Source: Muscardinus avellanarius (lineage: Eukaryota > Chordata > Mammalia > Rodentia > Gliridae). From it: a DNA stretch of 64,000 nt. Position 1 is the stretch's first letter. Every line of letters starts with the position of its first letter. This document shows, one piece after another, positions 46,279-56,650 of this stretch. The notes under the pieces are model-generated. The model had not been told where the DNA came from. It saw only the letters and a program-made list of their open reading frames with translations, and searched no databases. The stretch covers positions 152,854,546 through 152,918,545 of the forward strand of contig OY726560.1 of NCBI GenBank assembly GCA_963383645.1. The letters run 5' to 3'. A program made the position numbers and the translations under genes.

Positions 46279-46849
46279 TACAGCCAGGGATGAGGCACCA
46301 CACAGAAGAACTGGAGCACTGGCCAAGGCACCCAGCCTATCAGCTGTGGGAGGCTGCAGGTGGGCGAGAGCGAGGGCGCACACATCCCTATGGGAAGGGC
46401 GGGCAGGCTCAAGGAGGTGTGCACTTTCACTGGGGACCTAAAAGAGTGACTGTCCAGGGCAGGATGAAAAGGAATGAGAATTGTCTAGATAAAGGGAACA
46501 GCACGAAGAGAGTTGAGCCAAGTTGCAGATAATTCTGAGGGACAGGAAAGAGCAGGACACTATAGCAAGGGAGGTAGTTTGGTAGCAGATTCTGGCAGCC
46601 TTAAATGTCATTCTATATGAAACAGAAATGCTTGCTGGCTAAAATTGAGTTTTGTCCTATATTCCAACAAAAGTAGGTGGCAGGAGAAAGCCCAGAACTC
46701 ACACCTCCAGCCCTGAATTTTCCTGGAGTGTTCAGAGCACTGCCGGTGTCTTAATGCCCTGCAGCAGGTAATGTCACCTGCAAGGTCAGTTCCAGAAGGG
46801 TCTGCATACCTGGTCTAACCTGGAAAGTCACAAGAAGATGACTTTATTT

Positions 46850-46892
46850 ACTTACTGGATTAAACCCAGAGGCATTCTACCTCTGAGCTAAA
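46850..46892 (-). mobile_element. ID-half fragment
   Basis: TACTGGATTAAACCCAGAGG through CTACCTCTGAGCTAAA only. Confidence 0.7.
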
Positions 46893-46999
46893 GTTTGGCA
46901 AGAATTTGTACTATCCTGAATTTAGACACTGCTGGCTTAAAATGGCAGAAGCATTTGACAAAAGACAAATATTCTTGTAAATATTACCTTTGTCCACAA

Positions 47000-47880
47000 C
47001 AAATTCCCTGAACGGTAATCACTGGATAAAAAAACTTTAACTTACTTGTGTGCCAAATGGTTCTCCATAGAAGCTGCGTCATTTTACACTGCAATATTAG
47101 ATGCGTACGTGATCATTTTTCCCGTATCGCTATCAAAACTTCTAATCTCTGCCATTCTGAAAAATGGCATTTCACTTGTTTTAATTTGTATCGCGTTATC
47201 TTTCCATACATATACACGTATAGAAATACATTTACACACATGTACATCTGCAATTCCTTTTCCATGAAGTTAGCCCATTTTGTTGTTCGATTGCTGACCT
47301 TTTTCTTATTAATTGAAAAAACTATATATTAATAAAATTTATCCTTGGTTTGTAATATATATATTATACATTCTGTAGTTTACTGGTTTTTTTGTATGTC
47401 ATACTCTTGGCATGGAGAAATTTGATGTTATCTATGATCATTTTTTTAAATGACATCTAGGCCTTGCACAATAATAATTAAAAAGGCCACCCTTGTTTGA
47501 AGATTTTTAAAACATACTTTCATTTCTTTTCTAGTATTTTTATGGTTTTATAATTTTATATTTACATTTATGTTCCATCTGGAATTTATTCTGGTATAAG
47601 ATATAAGAAAAAGACCCAACCTAATATATTTCAGATGTTTTATAGTGGCTTTAAACACCACTTTCTGAGCATTTTTCACTTCCCCACTGATTTTAGAATG
47701 CTGCTTTAATAACTTGCTAAATTCCTATACGCACCCAGTTCTCCTCTTGGATTCACACTGATATGTCAGTCTACTCATGTGCCAGCGCCACACTGTTTCA
47801 TCTAGTAAAGCTTTGTGTTATAATCTCTTCCAGATATAATTTCCTAGTATTACTCGTCATTTGCAGAATTTCCTGGCTTT
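47000..47880 (-). mobile_element. Old L1 fragment, antisense
   Basis: CATAGAAGCTGCGTCATTTT, GTTTGAAGATTTTTAAAACA, TTCCATCTGGAATTTATTCT and GCTTTGTGTTATAATCTCTT follow the antisense L1 ORF2 order. No frame survives. Confidence 0.65.
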
Positions 47881-47904
47881 TTTTTTCTTTTTTTCTTTTT
47901 TTTG

Positions 47905-48079
47905 GGGTACTGGGGATTGAACCCAGGGGCATTCTACCTCCAAGTTACATCCCTAGACCAATTTTCTTATTTCTTATTTGGAAACAGGGTCTTAGTTCCC
48001 AAGGCTGGCTTCAAACCTGCGATCCTCCTGTCTCAGCCTCCTAAGTACTGGGATTACAAGTGTGTAACACCACACTCAG
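47905..48079 (-). mobile_element. B1-dID SINE, OLD/intermediate class
   Basis: GGGGTACTGGGGATTGAACC through ACACCACACTCAGC. The linker uses TTTGGAAACAGGGTCTTA, with the CTTAGTGAGGCC segment already absent. Confidence 0.88.
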
Positions 48080-48271
48080 CTTCCTTTTTTCTTAATTATG
48101 ATAAGAATTCACATTTGGTGAAAAAATATTACCAAAACAAATAAAGAAACCAATTAAAATGAAACAGCCTGATAATATTATGGTAGAACATAAGAAAATC
48201 CCATGAGTGTTGACCGAAAAAATAAATGTGTATCATCTTAAAAGAACAAGATAAAACCCACGATATACAAA

Positions 48272-48285
48272 TGACACCATTTTCT
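48272..48285. repeat. Left target-site duplication of composite L1
   Basis: TGACACCATTTTCT, identical to 51002-51015, directly before the poly(T) of the element. Confidence 0.93.
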
Positions 48286-48599
48286 TTTTTTTTAAATTTT
48301 TTATTGGTGCACTGTATTCATACATCATAGTGGGATACAAAAAAACTTTTGTAGACATACATGCACACATCGCCCAGTCAGCCCCCACCCGATCCCCACC
48401 CCATTCCCTCCCCATCCCTCCTTCCCATGCTTGGCTTAGTGGTTGACATCTAGTATTATAGCAATTTATCCAAAATTAACAATGATAATCTCACATAACA
48501 GTTTCATTTGTCTGATACCAAGCTTTTGATGACTTAAAGATAACATTTCAATATTTCTTTTTGCTTTCTTTCTTACCAGAGAATATTTTTTTCTTTTTT

Positions 48600-49310
48600 T
48601 TTTAGGTGAAACTATCATATGTTTATTTATTTATTTTTCAGAAAAAATCTATCCTAATATGGAATATGGACTCTAGAGCTAGAAGATATATATTTTCTGA
48701 TTTCAAACCATATAAAGCTACAATAATTGAAACAGTGTAGTACTATTCTAAAGGCAGATATATAAAACATTGGAGTTAAATAAAAGCCTAGAGATAAATT
48801 CTTCCATATATTGTCAAGTTATTTTTGACAAGGCTTCCAAGAACATTTGGTGAAAGAAATAATAATCTTTTAACTAAATATTGTTGAAAAATAATACTTA
48901 CATGGAAAAGAATAAAATTGGACCCTTACCTAACACCATACACAAATATTAACTCAAAATAGATAAAAGACCTAAATATAAATCTTAAGACTATAAACTT
49001 TTAGAAGAAAATCTGGGTCATAAAACCTCACAACATTGAAATTGGCAGTGATTTCTTGGATATGATTTCAATGGCACAGGCAACAGAAGAGTATACAAAC
49101 TCCCTAAAAAATAAAAAAAATTGTATATCCAAAGACAACGTAAACAGAGTTAAAAGTTACTGATAGAATGGGATAAAATATTTCCAAATGCTATATCTGA
49201 AGGTATATTAATGTTCCAACTAGAAATCCTAAAAATTAGCAACAATAAAAGCAAACAATACAATTTAGAGATAGGTAAAAGACTAACACAAATAATGAAT
49301 CTCCACAGAT
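48600..49310 (+). mobile_element. Old L1 ORF2 3' fragment inside the composite element
   Basis: Plus-strand motifs of L1 ORF2 end: TTGGACCCTTACCTAACACC, AACTCAAAATAGATAAAAGA, TTCTTGGATATGATTTCAAT and GCACAGGCAACAGAAGAG. Many stops and indels show it is much older than the surrounding ORF1. Confidence 0.75.
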
Positions 49311-49319
49311 AATCAATCT

Positions 49320-50285
49320 TAGTTGTCTGTTGGATGGAAAATCTTGTTTCTCTGGTTCTGGTGTGTGTTACCTATTTCTTCTTTGTAATTAATCTCTGAG
49401 TATTTTCTCTAGCGCTAGTTTTGAAGACATAAATTCCTTCAGTTTCTGTTTGTCGTGGAAGCTTCTTATTTCCCCATCTAATTTGATAGAAAGTTTTGCT
49501 GGGTAGGAAATTTTTGGCTGGAAGTTGTTTTCTTTCAGAGTTTGGAATATGTTACTCCAAGCCCTTCTGGCTCTCATGACTTGGTTTGGGAAGTCTGGAG
49601 ATTCTAATTGGTTTGCCTCTGAATGTCACTTGGCCCCTTGTTTTTGTTGCCTTTAAGATTCTCTGCTTGGCTTCCACATTGGTCATCTTGACAATTATGT
49701 GGCGTGGGGATCCTCTTCTCCGATCCTGTCTAAAGGGAGTTCTATAAGTTTCCTGGACCTGTGTATCGACCTCTTGTTCTATGTTTGGAAAATTTTCTGC
49801 TATTACTTCCTTGAAGAGATTGTTGATCCCTTTGGTTTCACCTTCTTTTCTCTCCTCTATTCCAATTATTCTTAGGTTAGCTCTCTTAAAATGGGCCCAT
49901 ATTTCTTCAATGTCAGATTCCTGCTGTCAGATTATTTTTTCCTAGATTAGAAACTATGCGTTCAGTTTTGGATTGATCATCTTCTAAGAGTGAGATTCTA
50001 TTCTCCATGTGGTCTAATCGGTTGTTTGTATTTTGAATTGAGGCCTTTACTTCATTGATTACATCCTTCATCCTTTATGTCTTTTTGGCTCTCTCTGAAT
50101 TCTTTTCGAAACACCTCTATTATTTCTACAGTTATTTTCCTGATTTGATCTTCTAGAAATCTCTGATTTTCTGTTTTATCAGATTCTGATGTTGTGGGGT
50201 TGTGGGCATTCATTGCTCCATTGTTATTCTTCTTTTCCATGATTTTGGAAGTTTGTGCCTTCTCTGGGTTCTTCCCTTGGGTCAC
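49320..50285 (-). pseudogene. L1 ORF1 (RNA-binding protein), frameshifted
   Basis: In separate frames: an N-terminal start region (50285-50052), a coiled-coil part (NRLDHMENRISLLEDD), an RNA-recognition part (GQVTFRGKPIRISRLP) and a C-terminal domain (49577-49389) with YPAKLSIKLDGEIRSFHDKQ. These are the standard segments of L1 ORF1p, which coats L1 RNA. At least three frameshifts prevent a full product. Confidence 0.88.
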
Positions 50286-50329
50286 TATGACTTCACTTAA
50301 GATGCTCTGGATCTCGAGTCTGTGGTATC

Positions 50330-51001
50330 TCAGACCCCACTACTCCTTTACTGGGTTGTATTGCAGAGTCTCAGACCCAGGGAGTCGATAGAGGCTGCTT
50401 TAGACCATGGGGGATGCTAGGTTGGGCGTTCTCCTATGGTGTGATATGTCTGCCACCGCCACTCCCCTACTGGGTCAAGTCCCTGGGAGTGCAGTACTGG
50501 GATTTCTCCTCTGGGGCCCGCAATTTGACTCACTATTGTTGAGTACGCAGATGGAGCTGTAGTGGGCTCGATGAATTCGCTGCTGCTGCCACCGGTGACA
50601 ATATGGTGCTGCTGCCACGCCCTCGGCCATGAGGCTGGTATATTTCTTCTCTGGTTTTGAGCTCCGTTCTGAGTCCCTCGGCTCGCTGTCCACCGCTTCT
50701 CTCTGGAACCTGATGGGCTGTTGAGTGCGTTGGTCTGTAGCCATAGCTGTCTGGTGAACTCGCCGCTGCCGCCTGCAGTAAGGCGCTGCTGCCACGTCCT
50801 CGGGTGTGAGGCCGGCGTATCTCCTCTGTGGCTCTGAGCTCTGTTCTGAGTCCCCCTCCTCTCTGGAGCCTGGTGACTTTTTTGTTTCTCTGGTGATGGT
50901 GTTTTCTGGCTATGAAAGGCGCTGATTTTGTGGTAATGGAGATTGGTTGTTAGCAGGGCTCTTAAGCTCCGCTTTTCTCGGTCGCCATCTTCCCAGAAGT
51001 C
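50330..51001 (-). promoter_or_regulatory. L1 5' UTR with duplicated unit
   Basis: Two copies of a unit of about 180 bp: GGTGCTGCTGCCACGCCCTC (about 50603) and GGCGCTGCTGCCACGTCCTC (about 50781), each followed by TGAGCTC(C/T)GTTCTGAGTCCC. CpG-rich, as expected of an L1 internal promoter. The 197-codon ORF here is not a known protein. Confidence 0.65.
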
Positions 51002-51015
51002 TGACACCATTTTCT
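51002..51015. repeat. Right target-site duplication of composite L1
   Basis: TGACACCATTTTCT, identical to 48272-48285. Confidence 0.93.
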
Positions 51016-51039
51016 AATGAAAGTGAAAGCTGACTGGCT

Positions 51040-51345
51040 GACATAGTGGGGAGGGCAATGGGTACAGTCTCCACTTTGAGCCTGTTGACACAGACCCAAT
51101 TTTCTCCATAGAGCAGCTCCATCTACAGCCACCTGAACCCAGTGACTGTATTTAACGATGACAGTGGCAGTAACAGGCAGTCAATAGACCTAACTGGTCC
51201 TCGCTACGTGATGGCAATGAGAGCTGGGAATGGAGAAGAACAAGTGCAGGCCTCCAGGAGACTCACAGCTACGGGGACAGCAGAGTGTACACAGATGGCG
51301 TACAAACAGGATATGAAGCGGACTGTGTACAACTGCTCCAAGGTT
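51040..51345 (+). other. Unassigned intronic segment, GC-richer, partly open
   Basis: Beside the composite L1, with the longest open frame at 51142-51372 (LTGPRYVMAMRAGNGEEQ). It ends at CTCCAAGGTTAGG, which looks like a weak splice donor on the plus strand. No family recognised. Could be an old repeat or a decayed retrocopy. Confidence 0.3.
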
Positions 51346-51372
51346 AGGCATTTTAATTTTTTAAATACTTAG

Positions 51373-52125
51373 CTTAACTCACTACAAGATCATAAACATA
51401 TACATTTGACTTCTGCTCATCAACTAAAATAAAAATTTTAAGTTAGGTTTAAAACATGATTTCCCCCAATACAGGCTTATTTTAGTATTTCAAATATTCT
51501 CTCAAGCTATCAAAGAATGCAGTTTTATGAAATACGCCACTTTGAGATTTTTTTCCTTTTAAACTAGGCTGCTTGAGTTAAATGACCAGACTGCTTAAGA
51601 CTTAATTTAGAGTCACCATTATACAGATGAAAAATGCAGGGATTTGAAAGTTATCCTGCCTTTTTGCTATTGTAAGAAATGAAAGATGTTTGTATTAAGA
51701 ATGTAATTACTTAAGGATTTGAACAGACTTTCTCTTAGTAAGAAGAAAAAATTCAATCAACCTCTAAATGCATTCATTCAGATTGGGACAATGAGGTAAA
51801 AGCAGATTAATTCTTTCCTAGGGTGCTGACTTTTTGTAAATAAGAAGGCTGAGTTACCATGGATTTCTGAAGTACTCAAAAAATTGAAAACATAATTGGT
51901 CTGACATTGGTTTCACCATATTGGGGGAGTTCTTTCAAATGTGATATACAATTAGTTGATGAGTTCTGGACTCTCTACATTCTCATGACCCCCCCCCCAA
52001 AAAAAAAGAACAAAACAGACATTACACCAAGAAGGGTACCTATGCCAAGGGGCACAGAAAAAGTGGCTACTATAGAGGGTAGCCTAATTCAAGATAAGAT
52101 GCCTTCCAAGTTAAAAGCTAACTTT
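51373..52125. other. Intronic AT-rich DNA, nothing recognised
   Basis: A (C)10 plus (A)9 run lies at about 51990-52010. No gene. Confidence 0.5.
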
Positions 52126-52184
52126 AAGCCCGGGGGTAGAAGGGCTTCCAGGAACCCCAGTACCACCAAAAAAAAAAAAAAAAA
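52126..52184 (+). mobile_element. 5'-truncated YOUNG SINE (ID half end only)
   Basis: GCCCGGGGGTAGAAGGGCTT then CCAGGAACCCCAGTACCACC and a poly(A) tail. Only the last 45 bp or so of the element was copied. Confidence 0.85.
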
Positions 52185-52251
52185 GAATTTCTCCAAACGG
52201 TTAAACTGTTTTGCAACAAAAAGAAATAAAAAATTAAAGCAAATTAACTTG

Positions 52252-52441
52252 TGCTGGATATGGTGGTACCAAGAGGGAGGTGCACACCATAATCCCAGTA
52301 CTTGGGAGGCCGAGACAGGAGAATCCCAGGTTCAGAGATCACTGTGTGATGACTTTAGAGAGACCCTGTTTGAAAGTAAGAAATAAAATAGGGGCGGGAG
52401 TGTAGCTTATTGATAGAACACCCTTGCGTTCAATCCCCAGT
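52252..52441 (+). mobile_element. B1-dID SINE, OLD class, rearranged
   Basis: ATGGTGGTACCAAGAGGGAG carries a small insertion in the A-box region. The copy ends GCGTTCAATCCCCAGTC. Confidence 0.82.
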
Positions 52442-52473
52442 CAGCCTCCCTCCTTCCTCCCCCCCCGCGCTCG

Positions 52474-52536
<63 letters not shown>

Positions 52537-52537
52537 A
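52442..52537. repeat. Compound microsatellite (CCT)(CG/CT)(CT)n(AC)n
   Basis: C-rich start, then (CT)n of about 30 bp, then (AC)13, forming the tail of the preceding SINE. Confidence 0.93.
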
Positions 52538-53340
52538 CGATAACAAACTAGGTATATATCTATGTTCTGAGTTGACAAAGAGTTAATGATGTGCTCAAAG
52601 TATGGTTATAATATTCAATGGTTTCCTCTGTAATGAAAACCACTTAGACTATTTGTAAAACCTAAATTATACTACATCTCTTGCCACCAAGAAAAAATAA
52701 AAAGTTAAAATATAGCCATATAATATTTCAATCAATTTTACTAAGTTGTCCTAGAATAAAAGTCTAGGAAATGCCAAAGTTAAATCTAAAACACTGAAAG
52801 AAAAAAGCCCCAAACCCTAGCTAAACACATTTCCTGCTCTACTTCTATTAGAAAAGACTGTGTCTTCCGGAAGAGGAGACCATACAATTTTGGTTTTGGT
52901 TAATGGAAAGAACAAAGACATTCTTCTCACTTGCATGCTTTAGACCACAACTTGAAGAGCATTATCATATTGATCTAATTTTCTACCCTATAAAAGAACC
53001 ACAAATAAATTATGTGGAAAATATCTTAGTTTGGCAAAATATTCCAAATTCAGCCTAAAAATTGCAGTCCCTTTGACATGTTAAAAACATCTCATTACAT
53101 GTGTTGCTGAATAAATAGTGAATCTAAGTATCTAAAGAGTATATAAAGGATGTATGTACATAGAAAGATTTGATTTCATAATCAGTGATAATTTTAATCA
53201 AACTCTAAAACAGATCAACATCTTGACTTCTAATGAAAACACAGCAAACAACACTAAGAGATTGTCCCTCAGGATGAATTTTCAAAGCAAAATTATATTA
53301 ATGATAGGGAGAAAGAGTACAAAATGGTTCTAGCCAAGTC
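52538..53340. other. Intronic AT-rich DNA, nothing recognised
   Basis: No exon or complete repeat. Confidence 0.5.
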
Positions 53341-53349
53341 TGGCAACTT

Positions 53350-53600
53350 TCTGCGGTGTTTTTACTGATGTATTTCATATACTCTATAGACCACTCTTTT
53401 AACGGGTACCATTCAGTGGTTTTCATCATACTTCCAGGCTGGGCAGCCCTGAGCAGCATGGAGAGCCGCAACGTTCTCATCGTCCCCAGAAGCAGCCGCA
53501 CGCTCGCCACCTTCCCCTCCTCTCCAGCATCCCATCCCCACACTGCCTGCTTCCCAGCTGAGCCAGGTAACAGAGAGGCAGCACGCGGCCTAGGCAGCCC
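53350..53600 (-). mobile_element. Possible old L1 3' UTR fragment, antisense
   Basis: GGTACCATTCAGTGGTTTTC followed by CATCGTCCCCAGAAGCAG resembles a common antisense L1 3' UTR pattern. Weak. Confidence 0.4.
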
Positions 53601-53932
53601 GGGTAGAGTGCCCACTCGGCCTCCCACCTCTTCTTCTTCCATCATGCTGTGTGGCCACGCTCCCTTCCCTGCTCCTGCTCCCCTCAGGGCTTCTCCTAAC
53701 CACTTTCTCTTCTAGGCTTACAGACATCCCCACAGCTAGCTCTCTCATGGGCTTTAAGTTTTGCTGATGTCACACTCTCAATAAAGCTCACCTCCCCACT
53801 CTACTATTTTTCTTCAATAGAGCCTACTGACTCTAACATTCATGTTAATTCCCTTCTTTATTTATATCTGTATGGTGCTCCTTGTTGGAATGTAGAGTTG
53901 TTCACAAATGTGTTCTAAACTCTGCTCAGAAC

Positions 53933-54136
53933 TGGGCATGGTGGTGCAGGCTTGTAATCCCAGTACTTGGGAGGCTGAGACAGGAGGATCACAGGTTTGT
54001 GGCCAGCCCCCATTGCTTAGTGAGGACCTCTGAAACTTAGTGATACCATGTTTCAAAATAAAGGATTAAAAAAAATATAGGGTTAGAGGTATAGCTCAGA
54101 GGTAGAATACCCTTCTTGGGCAATACCCAGTACAGC
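53933..54136 (+). mobile_element. B1-dID SINE, OLD class
   Basis: ACTGGGCATGGTGGTGCAGG through GGGCAATACCCAGTAC. Confidence 0.9.
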
Positions 54137-54185
54137 AAAAAAGAAGAAAAAAAAAAACCCTGCTCAGTAAATAGCTGGATGAATA

Positions 54186-54342
54186 AGCCACGTGTGGTGT
54201 TAAGTATTGCATGTTAGAGACAAGCCTCAGCAACTTAGTGATATTCTCTGTAACTTACTAAGAACCTGTTTCAAGTAAAAAATAAAATAGGGCTAAGGTG
54301 TAGCTCAAGAGTAGAATGCCCCTAGATTCAATCCCTAATACC
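54186..54342 (+). mobile_element. B1-dID SINE, OLD class, deleted B1 half
   Basis: GCCACGTGTGGTGTTAAGTA joins early to CAAGCCTCAGCAACTTAGTG. About 45 bp of the B1 half is missing. Confidence 0.82.
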
Positions 54343-54630
54343 ACATATACACACACATAAAAAAATAAAGATGATGAACAGTAGATATTTCTATAATACC
54401 TTCTACCCATACATTAACATGACATGCATGAATCACTCAATATTTGCTGACTTTGTATTTATAATGCAGCTCTACCATATTTTAACTGGACAAGACTAGT
54501 TCATAACCCTTGAGAATTCAGTGAATTATCACCAAATGCTAAAACTACATTATTATGAAAAGATGTATAAATGTTAATGAAATTGAAAGGGGGATTCATA
54601 CTCAAGAAGGTTAGAAACTACTTGCTCAAA

Positions 54631-54852
54631 GCTGGGCATGGTGGTGTACGCTTGTAATCCCCGTGCTTGGGAGGCTGAGACAGGAGGATCGCACGGGTTC
54701 GAAGCCAGCCTCAGTTACTTAGTGAGGCTCTCAGCAACTTATTGAGACTCTGTTTCCAAATAAAAATATAAAAAAAGGTCTGGGAGTATAGCCCGGAGGT
54801 AGAAAGCCTCTGAGTTCCACCCCCAGTACCACCAAAAAAAAAAAAAAAAAAA
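54631..54852 (+). mobile_element. B1-dID SINE, intermediate class
   Basis: It has YOUNG features (AATCCCCGTGCTTGGG, GGTTCGAAGCC, GTCTGGGAGTATAGCCCGG) but still holds the OLD segment ACTTAGTGAGGCTCTCAGCA and an OLD-like ID end (CTGAGTTCCACCCCCAG). The duplication AGAAACTACTTGCTCAA is on both sides. Confidence 0.93.
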
Positions 54853-55080
54853 GAAACTACTTGCTCAAGTCAATTTATTTTTTTTTCCTCAAAGCTAAAA
54901 AGATTATTTAACTAGCATACATTTTCCTTTCAAAGAGGAAGCATAGCTATTTCCATTAAGTTTCACTAAAACAAAAGATGGGGGTACCATTTGAGAAAGG
55001 CCCTTTTCTGCTAGCAGAGCTGAGCAGTGCCATTTTGGTTGGCAATGACAGTGACAGTAATGACTTCTATGTGTTTGTTA

Positions 55081-55094
55081 AGAACACAGTCCTC
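55081..55094. repeat. Left target-site duplication
   Basis: AGAACACAGTCCTC, identical to 55758-55771. Confidence 0.93.
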
Positions 55095-55380
55095 GGGGCC
55101 TCGGAGCCCAAGATCAGAGCTTGCCATGCAGAGAGGCCGGTACTGGGGTCAGCAAGGCCAGGATTGGTGCCTGCCATTTGGTGAGGCTGTAGCTGGAGCC
55201 AGTGAGGCCGAGACAGGAGCTAGCCTAAAGACAAGGCCAGTGCTGGGACCCCCTAGGCTGGGATCGGAGCCTACTACGTGATAAGGCCGGTACTGGAGCC
55301 AGGGAGCAGAGGCTACCGGGTAGCCAGGCTGGTGCCGGGGCCTTCAAGAGTAGGATTGGAACTTGCAAAGTGGCATACAC
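55095..55380 (+). repeat. 50-bp tandem monomers (5 to 6 units)
   Basis: Units start at 55095, 55145, 55195, 55245 (each exactly 50 bp), 55295 (42 bp, internal deletion) and 55337 (partial). Each begins GG(G/A)GCC-like, has a GGAT(T/C)GG(A/T)GCCTGCC-like middle and ends AGGCCGGTACT-like. Confidence 0.9.
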
Positions 55381-55757
55381 AAAGAAATATCACAGAAAAT
55401 TGAAAAAAATCGGATGCTCTCCCTAATATGCAAAACTAGAAAGAAATGGGTAATAGGAGGGAATCTAATGGAAGAAGGGGGCCCTATGGAGAAGCAATTA
55501 AGGTGATAAATCAGAGGGGATGGGATGGGGGAAGATTGGAATCTCTTTAAAGCACATGATGTACGTAAATAAATATATCAATACTAAACACTAAATCAAG
55601 CACTGGATTGAGGGCGGGGGAGGGAGTGGGATGGGGATTGGATAAAGGTTGACTGGATGATGTGTATTTGGATATCCTAACAAGTCTTGTATTCCACTGT
55701 GATGTTTGACTACAATGCACCAATGAAAATATATTTTAAAATTTGAATTAAAAAAAG
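55095..55757 (+). mobile_element. Non-autonomous retroposon with 50-bp monomer array
   Basis: 663 bp between perfect 14-bp duplications. It starts at the duplication boundary with tandem monomers (55095-55380), continues into an unfamiliar body (TATCACAGAAAATTG, AATAGGAGGGAATCTAATGG), then a G-rich tail (GAGGGCGGGGGAGGGAGTGG) and an L1-like end (GACTGGATGATGTGT, ACAATGCACCAATGAAAATA) with a short poly(A). It carries no ORF of note. The 3' end parallels the 3' UTR of the composite L1 at 48286-48440, so L1 machinery probably mobilised it. Confidence 0.82.
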
Positions 55758-55771
55758 AGAACACAGTCCTC
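55758..55771. repeat. Right target-site duplication
   Basis: AGAACACAGTCCTC, identical to 55081-55094. Confidence 0.93.
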
Positions 55772-55815
55772 ATAACAATTCTGTATATCTTCAGAGATCA
55801 AATAAAAAAGCTTCA

Positions 55816-56020
55816 GCCGGGCGTGGTGGTGCACGCTTGTAATCCCCGCGCTTGGGAGGCAGAGACAGGAGGATCGTGGAGGTTCGAAGCCAGCAGCGCA
55901 TGCTGGTTTAGGAGACCCTGTTTCCAAATAAAAATGTAAAAATAGATCTGGGAGTGTAGCCCGGAGGTAGAAGGGCTTCCAGAAACCCCAGTACCACCAA
56001 AAACAAACAAACAAAAAAAA
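55816..56020 (+). mobile_element. B1-dID SINE, YOUNG class
   Basis: GCCGGGCGTGGTGGTGCACG through CAGAAACCCCAGTACCACC with an (AAAC)n tail. AAATAAAAAAGCTTC is duplicated at both sides, inside L1 sequence. Confidence 0.95.
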
Positions 56021-56650
56021 ACAAATAAAAAAGCTTCTTCACATCACAGGTAAACAATCAAGAGTCTGAAAAGAGAGCCTACAGAATGGGAGAACATCTT
56101 TGTTGACTACTTCTCTGATAGAAGACTAATATCTAGAATACATAAAGAACTCAAAAAAACTAACACTAACAAAACAACCCAACCAAAAGTGGGCAATTGA
56201 ACATAATAGATAATTCTCAAATGAAGAAAAACAAAGGGCCAACAAATATATGAAAAAATACTCAACTTCATTAGCAATCAAGGAAATGCAAATCAAAACT
56301 ACACTGAGATTCCACCTAGTTCCAGTTAGCATGACAATCATCAAGAATACAAACAATAATAAATGCTGGGGAGGATTTGAGGAAACAGAAACCCTTATAT
56401 ACTGTTGGTGGAATGCACTCAGTAGAGCCACTATGGAGTGTGTATGAAGGTTCCTCTAAAGACTAGGAATGTTACCACCATATGACCCAGTTGGTATCTT
56501 TTCAGAACAATTAAAGCTAGAATATTTTAATGATACATGCACACCCATTTATAGCAGCACGATTTACAATAGCCAACTTATGGAACCAACCTAGGTATCT
56601 GTCAACAGATGAACGGATAAAGAAAATATGGTCTATAAACACAAGGGAGG

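Larger units (their letters stand above)
48286..51001 (-). mobile_element. Composite L1: 5' UTR + ORF1 + foreign L1 piece + 3' UTR
   Basis: Flanked by a perfect 14-bp duplication, so it inserted as one unit on the minus strand. From its 5' end it starts ACTTCTGGGAAGATGGCGAC, then a GC-rich 5' UTR (about 50330-51001) with a duplicated unit of about 180 bp, ORF1 (about 49320-50285) and a G-rich 3' UTR (48286 to about 48440) ending in poly(A). About 48600-49310, where ORF2 should be, is plus-strand sequence of an older L1. ORF1 is broken by frameshifts near 50060, 49920 and 49580, so the copy is dead. Confidence 0.8.

Noticed and set aside
46175..46532. Possible small gene over 46.2-46.5 kb
   Set aside because: It overlaps a SINE end and a short tandem repeat; two frames are open together and nothing is recognisable.
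49389..50285. Active L1 ORF1
   Set aside because: At least three frameshifts separate its parts, and ORF2 is missing from the element.
50417..51010. 197-codon minus-strand ORF
   Set aside because: It lies in the GC-rich L1 5' UTR, precedes ORF1, and is open in two frames because of the duplicated unit.
55095..55380. CRISPR-like array from regular 50-bp spacing
   Set aside because: The units are contiguous tandem monomers without spacers, in a vertebrate genome, and part of a retroposon.
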